Assembly (NCBI RefSeq): GCF_018143015.1
Contig: NC_054746.1
Location: 42,846,201-42,910,200, forward strand
Source: Lytechinus variegatus
Taxonomy: Eukaryota; Echinodermata; Echinoidea; Temnopleuroida; Toxopneustidae
Direction of reading: 5' to 3'
Length of the DNA stretch: 64,000 nt
Both the position numbers and the translations under genes were made by a program. Every line of letters begins with the position of its first letter. Position 1 is the first letter of the stretch. This document shows positions 1 to 11,958 of the stretch, one piece after another. The notes below the pieces were generated by a model. That model was not told the DNA's origin, made no database searches, and saw nothing but the letters and a program-made list of their open reading frames with translations.

Positions 1-180
1 AACCAAGGAGGTATCGGTGGAACATGGACAGCCGATCTGTCAAGGACTTTACCACAAAATGTGTATTCTGCAAATCAACAACCTTCTTCTTGGTCTGGCC
101 CTCAACCCAACCAACCATCACAGCCGCCTGCAAATAATCCATTTAACAATGCTGTCAAAACCTTTGAAATCAACCTATGA
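1..180 (+). CDS. numb: Numb, last coding exon (3' part only)
   Basis: Frame 1 is open from the window edge for 59 codons and ends in TGA at 178-180. The last residues are NNPFNNAVKTFEINL. Vertebrate Numb ends in a very similar NPF...KTFEIEL, so both the EH-domain-binding NPF motif and the conserved C-terminal tail are present. The upstream part is rich in Gln, Pro, Ser and Asn, as in the Numb C-terminal region. Numb is a membrane-associated endocytic adaptor that binds AP-2 and EH proteins and antagonises Notch during asymmetric division. The N-terminal PTB domain lies outside the window, so the call rests on the C-terminal tail alone. Numb-like paralogues cannot be separated, but invertebrates usually have one gene. 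Confidence 0.85.
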   Translation, partial: NQGGIGGTWTADLSRTLPQNVYSANQQPSSWSGPQPNQPSQPPANNPFNNAVKTFEINL

Positions 181-1420
181 GGATGTAGAAGAATAGCATC
201 CCACATACAACAAAGACCTGCTGCCTTACAGATGCATACGGACAGTGTGTCTTCATTGCTTGGCACAGTAGAAGTGTATTTTCTATTAAATCAATGCATT
301 TGATGTTCAGCTTCTATTCCACCTTTATACCAACAACTGTTCAGTACTGTATGTTATCAATGCTTGAAATACATCCCTTTGACCCATCTTTGGCTGGTGA
401 CAACCCTCATCACTGTGGTATTGCCGTAGAATTCATGAATAAAAAATGGATATTTTGAGACATATTTAAAATATTGATTATAAGATAACAGAGCAGTACA
501 CTGAAAGCAAAGCAAGTCTTATAATTTTCTATTTGGAATTCCTTTTATATTGTTGTATTGATATCAGATGTCTGCAATCAAACTTAAAGCACAAATTGCT
601 CATTATGTGCCCTGAATATCACTTTTACAGTGTGCATGATGAGGAGATGAAAGAGAAAATGTTCAAGTGTAATCTATAATAAATAAATAAATCTATTTCT
701 GCATAGATGTTCTATTTATCATAGGAACTTCAAATAAGGTTAAGAGAGCATAAAATATGCTGTGTGCAAATATTAACAATTCAAGGTTTTGCAGTTTATG
801 AGAGCAATTTGTATTCATTAAAATCAAGTACAAATACATTCTACTTTGTCCCCCTTTTTAAACTGAAAAGTATAAAAAGGTAATGATTGGTGTTCTTCTA
901 GTGTGGACTAATACCAAATAAAAGAAGAATTTCAGTTTGCATTTTTATTGAATGCTGGGCTCACATTCATTATCCATGACAAAGATAAATACTTCAGATA
1001 ATTCTGTTATTATTTTTGCTCATTTCAGTACAAATTATTTCACACATTTCATACATAGTATGTACCTTGTGATTGAATTAGCAAAAACACTACTGAAAAG
1101 TGTGGATGAAATAAAAAAAAGAATACAAACAATTTAAGTATGAATATTGGCCTTCTAAAAATTATCACATATTTAATTTCATTAAATGGATAAAGAAAAC
1201 TTCCAGTGGTTAGTGCAGTACCCAGTTGATATTGAATTGAAGAGATGTATTCAGTATGTCACATATGAAATGCCAATGATAAAGGTAATCTTATTTATTT
1301 ATAAGTTTATTGAAATCATCTTGTTTAAATCCATGGGTGGCAGTACTAATCGATTGTTATTGTTATTCTTAGCTCATGTATGGTATGAATGCTTCACTTC
1401 ATGAAAACTACACTTCAACA

Positions 1421-1717
1421 TCAGAGGAGTGTTTCATCAATATTTTTATCTGACAAGTTGTCGGATCCGACATCTTTCTTTGATTCTGATTGGTCAAGAG
1501 GCACTGTTATACCTTAGTCACATTTGCTCTATGGCGGCTGTACGGCTAGTCGAAAACAGCCGTTTTATTCAAACCACCTATATGTAGCTGGTACAAAAAT
1601 TAATAACACAACTGTTTCGACTCGCCGTACCGCCACCGTAGAGCAAATGTGACCGAGGTTTTACTATGGTAAATGTCAGATAAAAGGTCTGACAGTCCTT
1701 CATGAAACACTCCCCAG
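1421..1717 (-). repeat. Short foldback element, family A (copy 1, interrupted)
   Basis: The ends are AGGAGTGTTTCATC and CATGAAACACTCCCCAG, which are inverted. Inside are the family's internal sequences, including ACAAGTTGTCGGAT and the palindromic TCTGACA/TGTCAGA blocks. The same family occurs at 6587-6720 and 28500-28662; this copy is in the opposite orientation. It is about twice as long as the others because a second element (1511-1659) sits in its middle. Confidence 0.75.
1511..1659. repeat. Hairpin element nested in family A copy 1
   Basis: Inverted arms begin ACCTTAGTCACATTTGCTCT on the left. The right arm's complement is ACCTCGGTCACATTTGCTCT. They continue through GTACGGC and GTCGAAA, giving arms of about 45 bp around a 50-bp AT-rich loop. 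The uninterrupted copies at 6.6 and 28.5 kb lack this piece, which shows that it is a secondary insertion. Confidence 0.7.
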
Positions 1718-4602
1718 ATGTCACATAGTAATAAAGATGTATTGAAAATAATGGGGGTCATATGTTTGTGAATTGAGGAGTTCACTTGAATTCATTGTAA
1801 AAGGAAAAGTGCATAGATGCTTATGTAATTTATAGAAAAAATGATGTATTCATTCTTGTTTTTAATGTGTGGATATTGCTACAATACATGTCTACAAAGA
1901 TCAGAATGTTTTAACCATTTTTATTTTGTACGCTGCTTCATCTTTAAAATTGTATATGTTTTATTACCTTATGATTTATGTTATTGATTTGTGAATTAGT
2001 TTAAAGGGAGATTTAAGTTATGGAACTGAGGGAAAATCTGGTATTATGGTGTTTTTCATAGGATTGGTCATGAAAGTAGGATTGTATTGTGATCTTTCAC
2101 ATTTAGCAGTTAACTTTGTCCTGAGATCTTTGAGTTTGGGATGACTATTTGAAATTTTTAAATAAGTAGAGGCTCATAGAATATCAAAGAGTTGGTGTCT
2201 TGCAAGAAATATTTGTAAACAGCCAATACTGACACATATTTACATATTGACCCTCTACTGTTGGTGTGTAGAAGTTCCTCTTTAACAGATAAGATGTGGT
2301 TTACATATACTGTACAGTGTTATGTATGAAAAATATACATAGAAAGTATATATTAGATTTATTTTATGACCCACTTATACATATATATATATTCTTTTAC
2401 TTTACATTTGCTATGAAACATGAGCATGTATGTTTTAATGCTGGCATATATAATTTCCCTTTAATTTAATGTGCAAGGATTTATTTGTTTTTAGTTGATG
2501 TGTGCAGTGTGATCTCTTTACATACTTTCATTCAGAAGAAATAGTGATCAATGTTGTGTCATGTACCTGTTAATAATTGGTTAGCATTTCTTGCAGATTG
2601 AAAGTATTCATTGGTCCCAGCATGCCCATGTTTATTGTATTCAGACTACTTGATCATTGTCATCACTGTTTGAAAAATAGCCATATCAGTTGAAACTTGG
2701 TTTCTATTCTTGTAGCTTTTTCAAATAATACAAAACCTTTCAAGCATTTAAGTGTACCTTTGATTATTTTCCTTAATTTTTCACCAAAAAGTACTATGAA
2801 GAAATTGTGTTTTCTATCACAACATGTATTCAATTTGAATATGTATGCATAAGAAAGTGATTTTATCTTGTGAAAAGTTTCAATCAAATGCATTATGTAC
2901 ATAATGTCATTCTGTGAAGTAAACAAATGTTGAGAATGTATGTTATACATGTATATTGTTCATGCTGATCTCATAAAATGTCTTGATACATTATTGATTC
3001 ATTACCCACATTGGCACAAGAGTTGCCATACGTTATATTATTTGGTTTGATATCTATAGCATGAGAGCTTTCACAAGCATCAATGCTGACACATTTCAAA
3101 ATGGCTTCTCATTTCCCTGGTTTAACCTTAAAATCTTGAGAAAGAAATAATGTTCATTGGTTAGTGTAAAGACATGGTTTTATTTTTACTCTCTCTATAT
3201 ATATTTATCTCTACTTGACCCTTGAATAGTGTTTTATTTTGAGTAATATTGATAAGTCCATGATGGGCTTCTTTGGTTCACAAAAAAAAAGCAATTTTCT
3301 TGCAATTTGGTGGATTTACAATACGGTGCGCCATTTATCGGTTGCAGCGGACATGGGAAAAAGTTGACATCTGTTGAGCACGCTATTACTAAAATGCATG
3401 CTTTCATGCAATTTGTCAGCACTGGCTGACACGGCCCGACCGGATATACTGTCTACTGACGTGGGATAGATATTCGGCAAAATATTTCTTTGCAAAATTA
3501 AGACCGTGTTTTGTGAATTCTTGCCATATGGTTGTCATTTTTTAAGCATCAGGCACATTACAGTACACAAGCACTGTGCTGCCTGCACCATGTCAACCCT
3601 GAATTTAAAAACTTGGTCTGTCTGCTGCAACTAATAGATAGCCCACCATTTTGCGAATCCACAGAGTTAGAATAAATGAATAATACTTTGCATAGGCCCG
3701 ATACATGATTTTGCCAAGGTTGTTTGAAAGATATCATTACCCATAAAATTACACTTTATCACTAAAAGAGTTAAAAGAACAGATTCGATATACAACACTC
3801 TTGGTAAACAAAACAGTTATTGAAGTTGATATAACTACATAACTGTAAAGGGAAATATTTAATATACATGTACAGTATGTATATAACGTCTTCAACTGTT
3901 TTAACTTGGTGAGCATGTTTACATATTGCTTTTTCTTCTGTGTAATACTGTTTTCCCTTCAGCTTATACAAAATCACATTCTAAATGTGTTTGAACTTCT
4001 CTCTTCTGGTGAGTTGTCATGACAACTATGTATTGAGTGTTATTTGTGGTTTATATAGGGAAATTTTGATGGAAGAAGTATGATAGAATCCAAAGTACTA
4101 GAAAGTTTGTTTCTAATTAAGGAAGTAGTATTTAGATGAACCTTTCCCGTTATGGACAGGAAAGTATTCCTCATTTTCTCTCTTTGAAAAATGTAAAGGG
4201 CACATTACCAAGAATTTGTATTCATTAATCATTGTCACTCAGTTGTCAAGCAGGATTGACACATTTTCATAGGTTGATTTTACCTATGCCACATTGATTT
4301 TAAGCTTTTGTTTTATTTTTCTAGATGTACATTTGATCTGCTTTGCTGAAATTGAACCTACGTGTTCAGAGACATAATTTGAAAGTATGGATGTAAGGAT
4401 CAACTGAATGTCATTGTATTCAGTAACTTTTATTGATTTTTCTTTTGTTCTGAATTATTAAGCACCATTCATTTTCTTTGAAACAGCATGTATATACACT
4501 GCTTTCTATATTGACTACCTATGCCCATTCATGTGATGTACTATTGTATGTTAAGTACCCCCTCCCCATAGTCAGTACCCGTTGAATCCCCTTTCATTCT
4601 CT

Positions 4603-4661
4603 CATTCAATGTAATATTTCTCTTTCATTTTCTCCTATTCATTCAATGTAATATTTCTCTT
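4603..4661. repeat. Two-copy direct repeat, 37-bp period
   Basis: CATTCAATGTAATATTTCTC occurs at 4603 and again at 4640 in a pyrimidine-rich stretch. It is a simple local duplication. Confidence 0.7.
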
Positions 4662-5138
4662 TTTCTCTTCCCCTGTAATGGAATTCCCCTTTTTTCTATT
4701 TACATTAACTAGTGATGATATGTAAATACATAAAAACAATGTATAAATAATCATGATAAAAGATCAATACTATTTGTTAAATAAATATATGAAAACAAAT
4801 TCAGTTTGAATGTGTTTTGTTGTCTTACATTAGAAACATGGAAGGAGAGCCAGATCCATGGTAGCATCAAAATTACATTAGTATGTAACAGGGATAATGC
4901 AAAAAAAGAGTAAAAAAAGAGTTGCATTTAACTTTTTTGTGACATTTCTGAAGTAGTAATATAAGGTTCATTTGATTTGTGTGGTTACATGCATGGGATG
5001 AAATTTTCCCCAACAACCCCCAAGTTTGCGAACAAAATGATTTTGATATTTTTAAGAAAGATTTACTGTATTGAATTGAAAAAAAAAATCAGACCGTTTT
5101 GAAATGAGTGTGACAGCTTTTAGAAGTCTTTATCTGAA

Positions 5139-5217
5139 ATGCCTGTAGTAGCATCAATCAGAGATCATGCAGAGATCATCGACAAATTATATGAAATGTT
5201 ACCCAGTTCGCTTCCAG
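5139..5217 (+). CDS. Candidate orphan first coding exon, unknown gene
   Basis: ATG at 5139 opens 26 codons, beginning MPVVASIRDHAEIIDKLYEM and ending LPSSLP, then a consensus donor CCAG|GTAAGT at 5217/5218 (phase 1). An in-frame TAG lies five codons upstream, so the ATG would be the true start. The peptide has normal soluble-helix composition and is unlike the surrounding AT-rich DNA. The pattern of a short helix followed by LP-SLP recalls the N-terminus of glycine N-acyltransferase-like proteins, but that is only a resemblance. I found no convincing second exon between 5.2 and 8.4 kb on this strand. It could be a first exon with a long intron, a relic of a lost gene, or chance. Confidence 0.35.
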
Positions 5218-8200
5218 GTAAGTCGTCGTAATTGTATTATTCTAACAAGTTTAATCAAATGGAACTCTGATTCAAATCTTTATTTTATAACCTTGTCAAA
5301 ATAAAAAATAAAATCAGTGGGAGATATGTTATAAAATAATATCAAGGCATACAGGTAATCATCACAAAATGGACAGGTCAAATATAATTTCCTCCTTTGT
5401 CTTTATTTTTTTAACAAATGTAGTTTTCCTCTTCTTGTATTGGAACATCACACTGAATACACATGTGAAAATCACATTTGATATTTCAACTGGGCAAGAC
5501 TATTCAGCATAATATGTTGGACATAAAATAAAAGAAATAACTGATATTGTATTCATTACTCTTTGGAGATTCACACACAGGTTTAATACAGAGATAAAGT
5601 TCTGAATTTTATAAGTCTCTATTTCATACTTGTGTGCTTATTGGGGATATCTGACAATCATCCAGACTTTACAGATATTGTACAGTGGTACAATTTATGA
5701 AGTCCCCCCCCCCCATCTATCCAAAATTATACCATCACGATATTATCTACCTATCATTGCAGCCTACAGAGCATGTGCAATGATCATGCAGTGCCATCTG
5801 CTATAGGTAATTGGCTACAGACTTGTGATTTTTGTAAATTTATCAAAACTTCAAACCTTCCAAAAAAAATGTCATGCGATTCCCTTTTAGGGAGCCTGTA
5901 AAGATTATACAATAATACAGTCCGAACTTGTCTTAGAAGTTATACAATATGGAAGATATGAGTTTACCATTAGGCTCTGATTGGTGGGGTCATCATTAGC
6001 CAAATGTGTGTTAAGTCTTGCAATTAAATGCAAATTTGTGTTTTATGGCAGGCATTCATCTTTTAACTAAAATTTACGTAATCACTTGCAGAGTTGAAAT
6101 TTGCAATCAAGTGCAAAGAGTATCTTGCAACAAAGACAGATGAAATCACTGATAATGCATCCATGTAATGTATTCAAAAGGCACTTATAATATGGAAGAA
6201 TAACTTCTTCATTTTAAAGCATAATACACTGTACCGATACATGTCTGTGATACATTTAATTAGCTGGTATTAAGTACTAATTTTTAACTTTTTTTCAGCA
6301 CCACAATCATTGAGATACAAAAATCTTCATAGCAATCGATATATATCTATACCTAATATCTATACACCCCCCCAAAAAAAAGGAATTAAAATCATGAAGT
6401 ATCTGAAAATGCAAACTTAACCTTCATACACATGCACTCTGAACAACTGTTGATTATTAAATGATCATCTGATTTTCCCCATTCAAAATAGAATTCTTTG
6501 CTGATGTAATGGTTTACAGATGCTTTTGTACCAGGGTTAACTAGAGGTTTATTTAACTGTGTATTAGAACAGGAACCTGGGGAGCATTTCATGAAAGGAC
6601 TTGTCGGACGCTTTATCCGACAGTTACCATAGTAACAGTGATTCTCGACCAATCAGAATCAAGGAAAGTTGTCAGTTCTGACAACTTGTCGGACAAAAAT
6701 GTTGATGAAATACTACCCTGGACAAAGAGTACAACATGAAGACAGGAGGAAATTAGAGATTAATATAACTTTGAAATGTGGAAATTATTTATACAAAGTG
6801 TAATTAAAATCATAAAAGATTATCAAAGGCATATTATAACTGAAGCAAAAACAAAAATGCTTCACTTGTTAAGAAAAGATAGATATTCATTAAATAAAAT
6901 AAACTCTATTAAGCACTTTTAAACATGAAAGGCACCTTGTATAGATTTTCATATACTGTTAGCTTTACTATAAAAACACATATTAATACCCTACACATGA
7001 CTTCAATATTTGATACAAGTCACTGAAAATTGGGAATTGCTATTAAAAATATGTGACCTTAAAAAAAAAAAAAAAACTTAAAACTGGTACAAAATACAAA
7101 TAAAATATCCTGATAAATGAAATATCTTGCTTTTGACTTGCATTATTGCAATGTATAATATATTTTCATTCCCTGTCTATTCTGGCATTAATTCTAAATT
7201 GCTCTGAAATTTAACCAGTAATATTATATCTTAACAAAGGCAAAATACTGAATAGTGATTAATTTATTGGTAAAAGACAAGAAAAGAATGTATCCACCTT
7301 GTAATAATGCTTAATGCAATTATTCATCATTAAAGCATGTCTTTAGCTTTGGTAAATCGTCAGTAATGTGAACTATACGTGATTATCATCAACCATTACA
7401 ATATAACAAGAGCTTGGTAGTCAATGAATACATATTTTATCCATTAGAAATAGAAGTATGGCATTTTCCGGCTGTTATTTTATGATTTCATCTAGCACCC
7501 TCATTAAGTAATTTTTAGAATTTTATATGGAATGGCCTTTTGAGTGTATGTTACTTTACTTATAAAGTAATTGGATATTAGAAAACAACCGACAAATATT
7601 ATATCCTGAAATTTCAGCCCATTCCATGCTCGATGAGGTATTTTATATAAACATGACAAAATACAGACATTTTTTTGATTGGGCACCAAATCAAATTAAC
7701 TCTGATGTAAATTTTGTAAATTTATCCAATAATTTTTTTTATAGTTTATATCCATCACATTACAACTGTTTTAGGACACATGCATTAATATGATCTATGA
7801 AATGGAATAGAGACATGTACTCTTAGGGGGATTTACCGAAACCAAAGATACATGTAGGCTTTAAAGGAAAAAATAAAAATTGAGTTCACCAACCAAAAAT
7901 AGCACCATACATTGAGGAGTATAATCAATAACATATTCCAATTAATATCTACCCACATAAAAATAAATATAATTATGGTTATCAAATTCGAACAGCTTTG
8001 TGTTGGATACATTTAGAATGATTATTTTTTTTTAGAAATAAAAGACTACATTTTCAGGTGCCAAAAATATACCATACCAGAGAAATGTTAGATTCTACAT
8101 ATAGACCCATATTCTCAAGAGGCTTCAATTGTTTTGTGGTACAAAATCATGGAATATGTAGATTTGAGTACATACAATGTAATACACTCATTTCATCACA

Positions 8201-8364
8201 TAAACTATAAAGAAAAGTCATATTATAAATGCCTACTTTTGGCAAATGGTGAATAATTGAGGCACAATAATACTAGAAATCTGCAGTCCACAGCTTTGTA
8301 CTATGGAAGAATTGAAACCACTTTTGAGTAGAGGGGCCATTATTTCCCTATCTATAAATTCAGC
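5218..8364. other. AT-rich intergenic DNA
   Basis: Apart from the family A element at 6587-6720 I see only AT-rich unique sequence with short poly-A, poly-T and poly-C tracts. No splice-consistent open frames were found on either strand. Confidence 0.5.
6587..6720 (+). repeat. Short foldback element, family A (copy 2)
   Basis: Starts CTGGGGAGCATTTCATGAAA and ends GTTGATGAAATACTACCCTG, so the termini are inverted. Internal blocks CTTGTCGGAC, TTATCCGACAG, TTACCATAG and ACAACTTGTCGG match the copy at 28500-28662. About 134 bp, non-coding, with no transposase. Confidence 0.8.
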
Positions 8365-8370
8365 TTTATT
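8365..8370 (-). promoter_or_regulatory. Poly(A) signal for the distal MCFD2 terminal exon
   Basis: TTTATT on the + strand reads AATAAA on the minus strand, about 105 bases past the stop at 8476. It is the nearest canonical signal that I saw. Confidence 0.5.
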
Positions 8371-8475
8371 TGACAAATACCAATATAAGTAAGCCCAGTC
8401 ATGAAAAGGAATGATGTTTAATGAAAAGTTTTAAACCTAAAAAAAAATTCATGACGTTACTGATTATTGTCATCA

Positions 8476-8773
8476 TTACGACTGTGTTGCAGCATATTCT
8501 ACATAGTCAATATACCCATCTTTATTCTTGTCATCATCTCTCAAAATAGGGTCAATCAGGTTCATAAGGTCATCTTCCTTAAGTGGCTCGGCGTTGGGGG
8601 CGCCGTCATGGTGATAATGTGTCATAGCATTGAGGAGCTCTAGACCATCAAGTCTGTTATTATGATCATAGTCATGGAGTTTGAAGTAGTGAAGTTGGAG
8701 TTGTTTCTCTGTCATCTCACTCTCTGGTATGCCATCAATGTCTATTATACCATCAAGATGCTCTCGTATGTGG
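8476..8773 (-). CDS. mcfd2: MCFD2-like EF-hand protein, distal alternative terminal exon (isoform A)
   Basis: The acceptor AATGTAG precedes 8773. The first base completes GA|C (Asp) with the signal-peptide exon, and 98 codons follow to TAA. The protein starts [14 protein letters not shown] and contains [19 protein letters not shown] and [13 protein letters not shown], almost the human MCFD2 wording. Two EF-hands are seen: [12 protein letters not shown] and [12 protein letters not shown], with acidic or Asn ligands at loop positions 1, 3, 5, 9 and 12. The joined protein is 150 residues; human MCFD2 has 146. MCFD2 is a soluble calcium-binding luminal partner of LMAN1 and carries glycoproteins from ER to Golgi. 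This is the closer of the two terminal exons to the family standard. Confidence 0.88.
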
Positions 8774-10174
8774 CTACATTAAAAGGACATGGAGACAAAG
8801 AAAACATGCCATTGCAGCCTTAATATTCTTGACTCACAACTTAAAGAACCTTCAATCTACATAGTAGGAAACATATATAGGAAATATATTTTTGATATTT
8901 ATTAGAGAAAAGTTCTATGTTCAGGGTTTCTGATAGTGAATTACAGAATCTCAACTTGTTGGAAATAAAGTCAAGAGCACTATCCACTACACTTTAAGTC
9001 AGAGCGATGTCTTTCGAATGGGGTTCTTGAAAGCATACTTCATCATGAGTGCTTAAATTTCATTAAAGACAAACAATGATAAATATGCAAGAAAGCTGCT
9101 GTAAAGAAACTTAGCACCATCATATACTGTATAGCAGGTTTCCTGATAAAAACACGTCACAGACTTTGGTAACATGCTTTAAAAAACCAAATATACATGT
9201 ACATACAAATTTTACATTCAAAGGGCAAGATGTTACTTTTTGTATTTAGATAAGCAAGAGTACTATATTTTCACTATTTTTGACACATTAAGTATATGAT
9301 CTTAATGATTTCAATGATTCTGGTGTTATTCTCATGTGTAAAATGGCAATACATTGTATATATACAGAAGTGGAAATTTGATATTGGTAGATCTAAATAT
9401 GTGAAAATAATTTCACCATAAACATTCAGCTTTTACATTATTTACATCTATGAATCTATATGTAATTATTAGAGTAAATGAAGCAATATTTCTAATGATG
9501 TATAAATAACAATACAATTAAAACATGAACTACTATACATAAAGGCATTCTATACATAATGAAAATTGAAATATGAAACAGTTATACATATATTTGAATA
9601 ATACACAGTATTGGTAGAACGATATATAAGGCTGGACTTTGTATGTCCCCAAAACCACTCGACAAAACACATTATCTTATTTACAAAGGTAAAATATAAT
9701 ACTTGTTTTTGTGATATCTACTGTCAAAAAGATTTTCAGTACATTTTACACAAATAAGCACAGATTACAGTTTGTATCTGCATATCAATATCGTTCATGT
9801 ATGAATCCTAAATTCTTCATTAGTTACATTTTTTCTGGATCATTAATCCAGGAGTATTCTAAGAGTCATAACAATGTTTATTTCTATAACTTTAGGATAT
9901 TGCTACGTATATCCATCTTTGCATCTCCTTTAGTTCTCCTACATGATGCTGAGTCCTGTGTGATAAAGACCACCCAGGAAGACAAGAAAGGTGGTACATG
10001 TATACATGTATATAGGGCCTACAGGTAAGTACCAAACTCCCTGCTTACATGTATATGGTCATATTTCTTCATCACATGCTCCAATGAGAAAACCATTGTC
10101 AGGAAAACCAGCAAATGTGGCCTATTTGGTTGCTGTTTCCGCAATCAATAATTAATATATTCATCCTAACTGTT
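8774..10174 (-). other. Interval between the two alternative MCFD2 terminal exons
   Basis: This AT-rich sequence holds the presumed 3' UTR of isoform B and the last part of the isoform A intron. I looked for a second signal-peptide exon on the minus strand, which would make the two EF-hand exons separate genes, and saw none. Confidence 0.5.
9877..9882 (-). promoter_or_regulatory. Candidate poly(A) signal for the proximal MCFD2 terminal exon
   Basis: AATAAA on the minus strand, about 295 bases downstream of the isoform B stop at 10175. It would allow isoform B to end before the distal exon. Confidence 0.4.
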
Positions 10175-10556
10175 CTAATCCTCATCATCGTAGTAATCCT
10201 GTTCCTCGCCCTCATCATAATCCTCCTCTTCATCTGTTGATCCATCATCAAGTCCCCTAGAAAACTCTATATAATCCACATAACCATCCTGGTCGATATC
10301 ATCATCCTCCAAGATCACATCAACTATCTCAATGATCCTCTCCTCTGACATCACCCCACCATGATGTCCTCCTCCTCCTCCTCCTGTATTCTTCCATCCC
10401 TCATCCACATGTAGAATAGACTGCATCAATTCCAGACCATCTAGTTTCCTGTTGTGGTCCATGTCATGGGAGTGGAAGTAATGAAACTGCAGTCTTTGAG
10501 GAGACATGTCAATGGCATCAACGTCTAATGTACCTTGAAGATGGGATCTGATGTGA
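10175..10556 (-). CDS. MCFD2-like EF-hand protein, proximal alternative terminal exon (isoform B)
   Basis: The acceptor CATACAG precedes 10556. The first base completes GA|T (Asp), the same phase as the distal exon, and 126 codons follow to TAG. The protein starts HIRSHLQGTLDVDAIDMSPQ, matching the MCFD2 wording before its first EF-hand. EF loops are DMDHNRKLDGLE and DIDQDGYVDYIE, with all calcium ligands present. It differs from isoform A by a Gly6-His2 insertion between the hands (encoded by a GGA/GGT run) and by a strongly acidic C-terminal tail of about 25 residues rich in Asp, Glu and Tyr. The joined protein would have 178 residues. It may be an alternative last exon or the body of a tandem-duplicated gene whose own first exon I missed. 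Confidence 0.8.
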
Positions 10557-11958
10557 CTGTATGGTGGATTGATGAATGAAAGAAAGGATTCCTCACTCAT
10601 CATTGTACACCATCATCCAAGTTCTTAATTCATAATGAGCACATCCTATTAACAAGTTACAAATAAACTTTATGTGTCATTCAAATACATTCCAAATACC
10701 GCACTAAAAACTGCAGTCTTTTTAAAATCACATGCTCTTATATCATATCAAACTTTTATTTGGGCAACAGCAAAAAAAGGAAAGATGAATGGTTCAATAA
10801 TCTAAACATTTAAAACTTGAAATGATCAGATAACGTCTTTCTACTTATATTTTCTCTCCTACACTAAAGAGGCCCACTCCTTGGATCAGTCCATATAATG
10901 GGCAACATGTGATTAGTTGGAAAAATCTTAGTTGAACAGAGCTGTCACAGTCAGTCAGTAAAGCGTACTTTCAGATATTGTTCTGATTTGGTCAATAATA
11001 ATTACCTATGCTAGAGAATGATAACTGTTACCAAATAATGACATATTCATTGATATGTTTCTCAGTCTGCTTCCATGATTCCTCAAATTGCTATTTAAGA
11101 TAAATTACTCTCTCTATTAATGTTTTTCTTTAGGCCAACAAACAGAATCTCACTTCACGTAGATCTAACCTTCCAACAAATAAGACAATTTTAACTTATT
11201 TTCCAAAACTAGTTTACATGTACATACTCATCATCTTCTTTGAAAAATATCTGCTCAATTGATTGTATTGATTTTTCAAACACCTACTAGACCTTATAGG
11301 TTAATACAACTTGACATTAAAAGCAAAATATGAATTGAAACTGAGTATTAGAGGTTTGACAACAATTCACCAAAGAATAACAAAGTTATGGATTTTATTC
11401 ACACAAGAGCCGCTCATTGCATCATGAGAAAAAAAATCCATACAGTCCGTAAATACTTTATTTCTCTGAAAATTCAATAAATTAGTAACATTATTTCAAA
11501 CAAGCTTCAAAATTCAAAGGGAAAATACTTTTACTCACCAGGAACTATCCCAAATGGGAATTTCTTGAAATTAAATATGTATCACATGACATGTGGACAG
11601 CTGGTCAAATGTGACCTCACAAATTTGTAAAGTTCTTATCGTTATAATTACTTTGGTGGATTTTTATCAAAACATTCATTGTCTTTAAACCAACTTGATG
11701 TTAGGGTGATCTTTCTAATCAAACCCTTGTTGATTTGTGGAAGTTGGAACATATTTAGTTGTTTCACTTAATTTCAGCAAAATTGATCAATACCTTGATC
11801 TAAAATTCTCCTTTTCTAACACTATATTCACAATTATTTTGATAAAATTTACTGTACTTGCAAATTATCCCTTTTTTTTACTGATTGACATATTTTCAAA
11901 AGGTCCTCCTGAAGCATTCAACTGAATGATAGGGGTAACAAGTGGAATGCCTCTGGCC

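Larger units (their letters stand above)
181..5138 (+). other. Probable Numb 3' UTR and AT-rich downstream DNA
   Basis: No coding potential is visible. AATAAA signals on the + strand lie at 678-683, 917-922 and 4780-4785, so the Numb 3' UTR could be about 0.5 kb, 0.75 kb or as long as 4.6 kb. The only structured insertion seen is the nested foldback element at 1421-1717. A 22-base direct duplication with a 37-base period lies at 4603-4661. Confidence 0.5.

Noticed and set aside
10557-10603. Extension of MCFD2 isoform B exon to an upstream ATG (MMSEESFLSFINPPYS)
   Set aside because: The AG acceptor at 10557-10558 in phase with the signal-peptide exon is a better start of the exon. The upstream Met would give a protein without a signal peptide.
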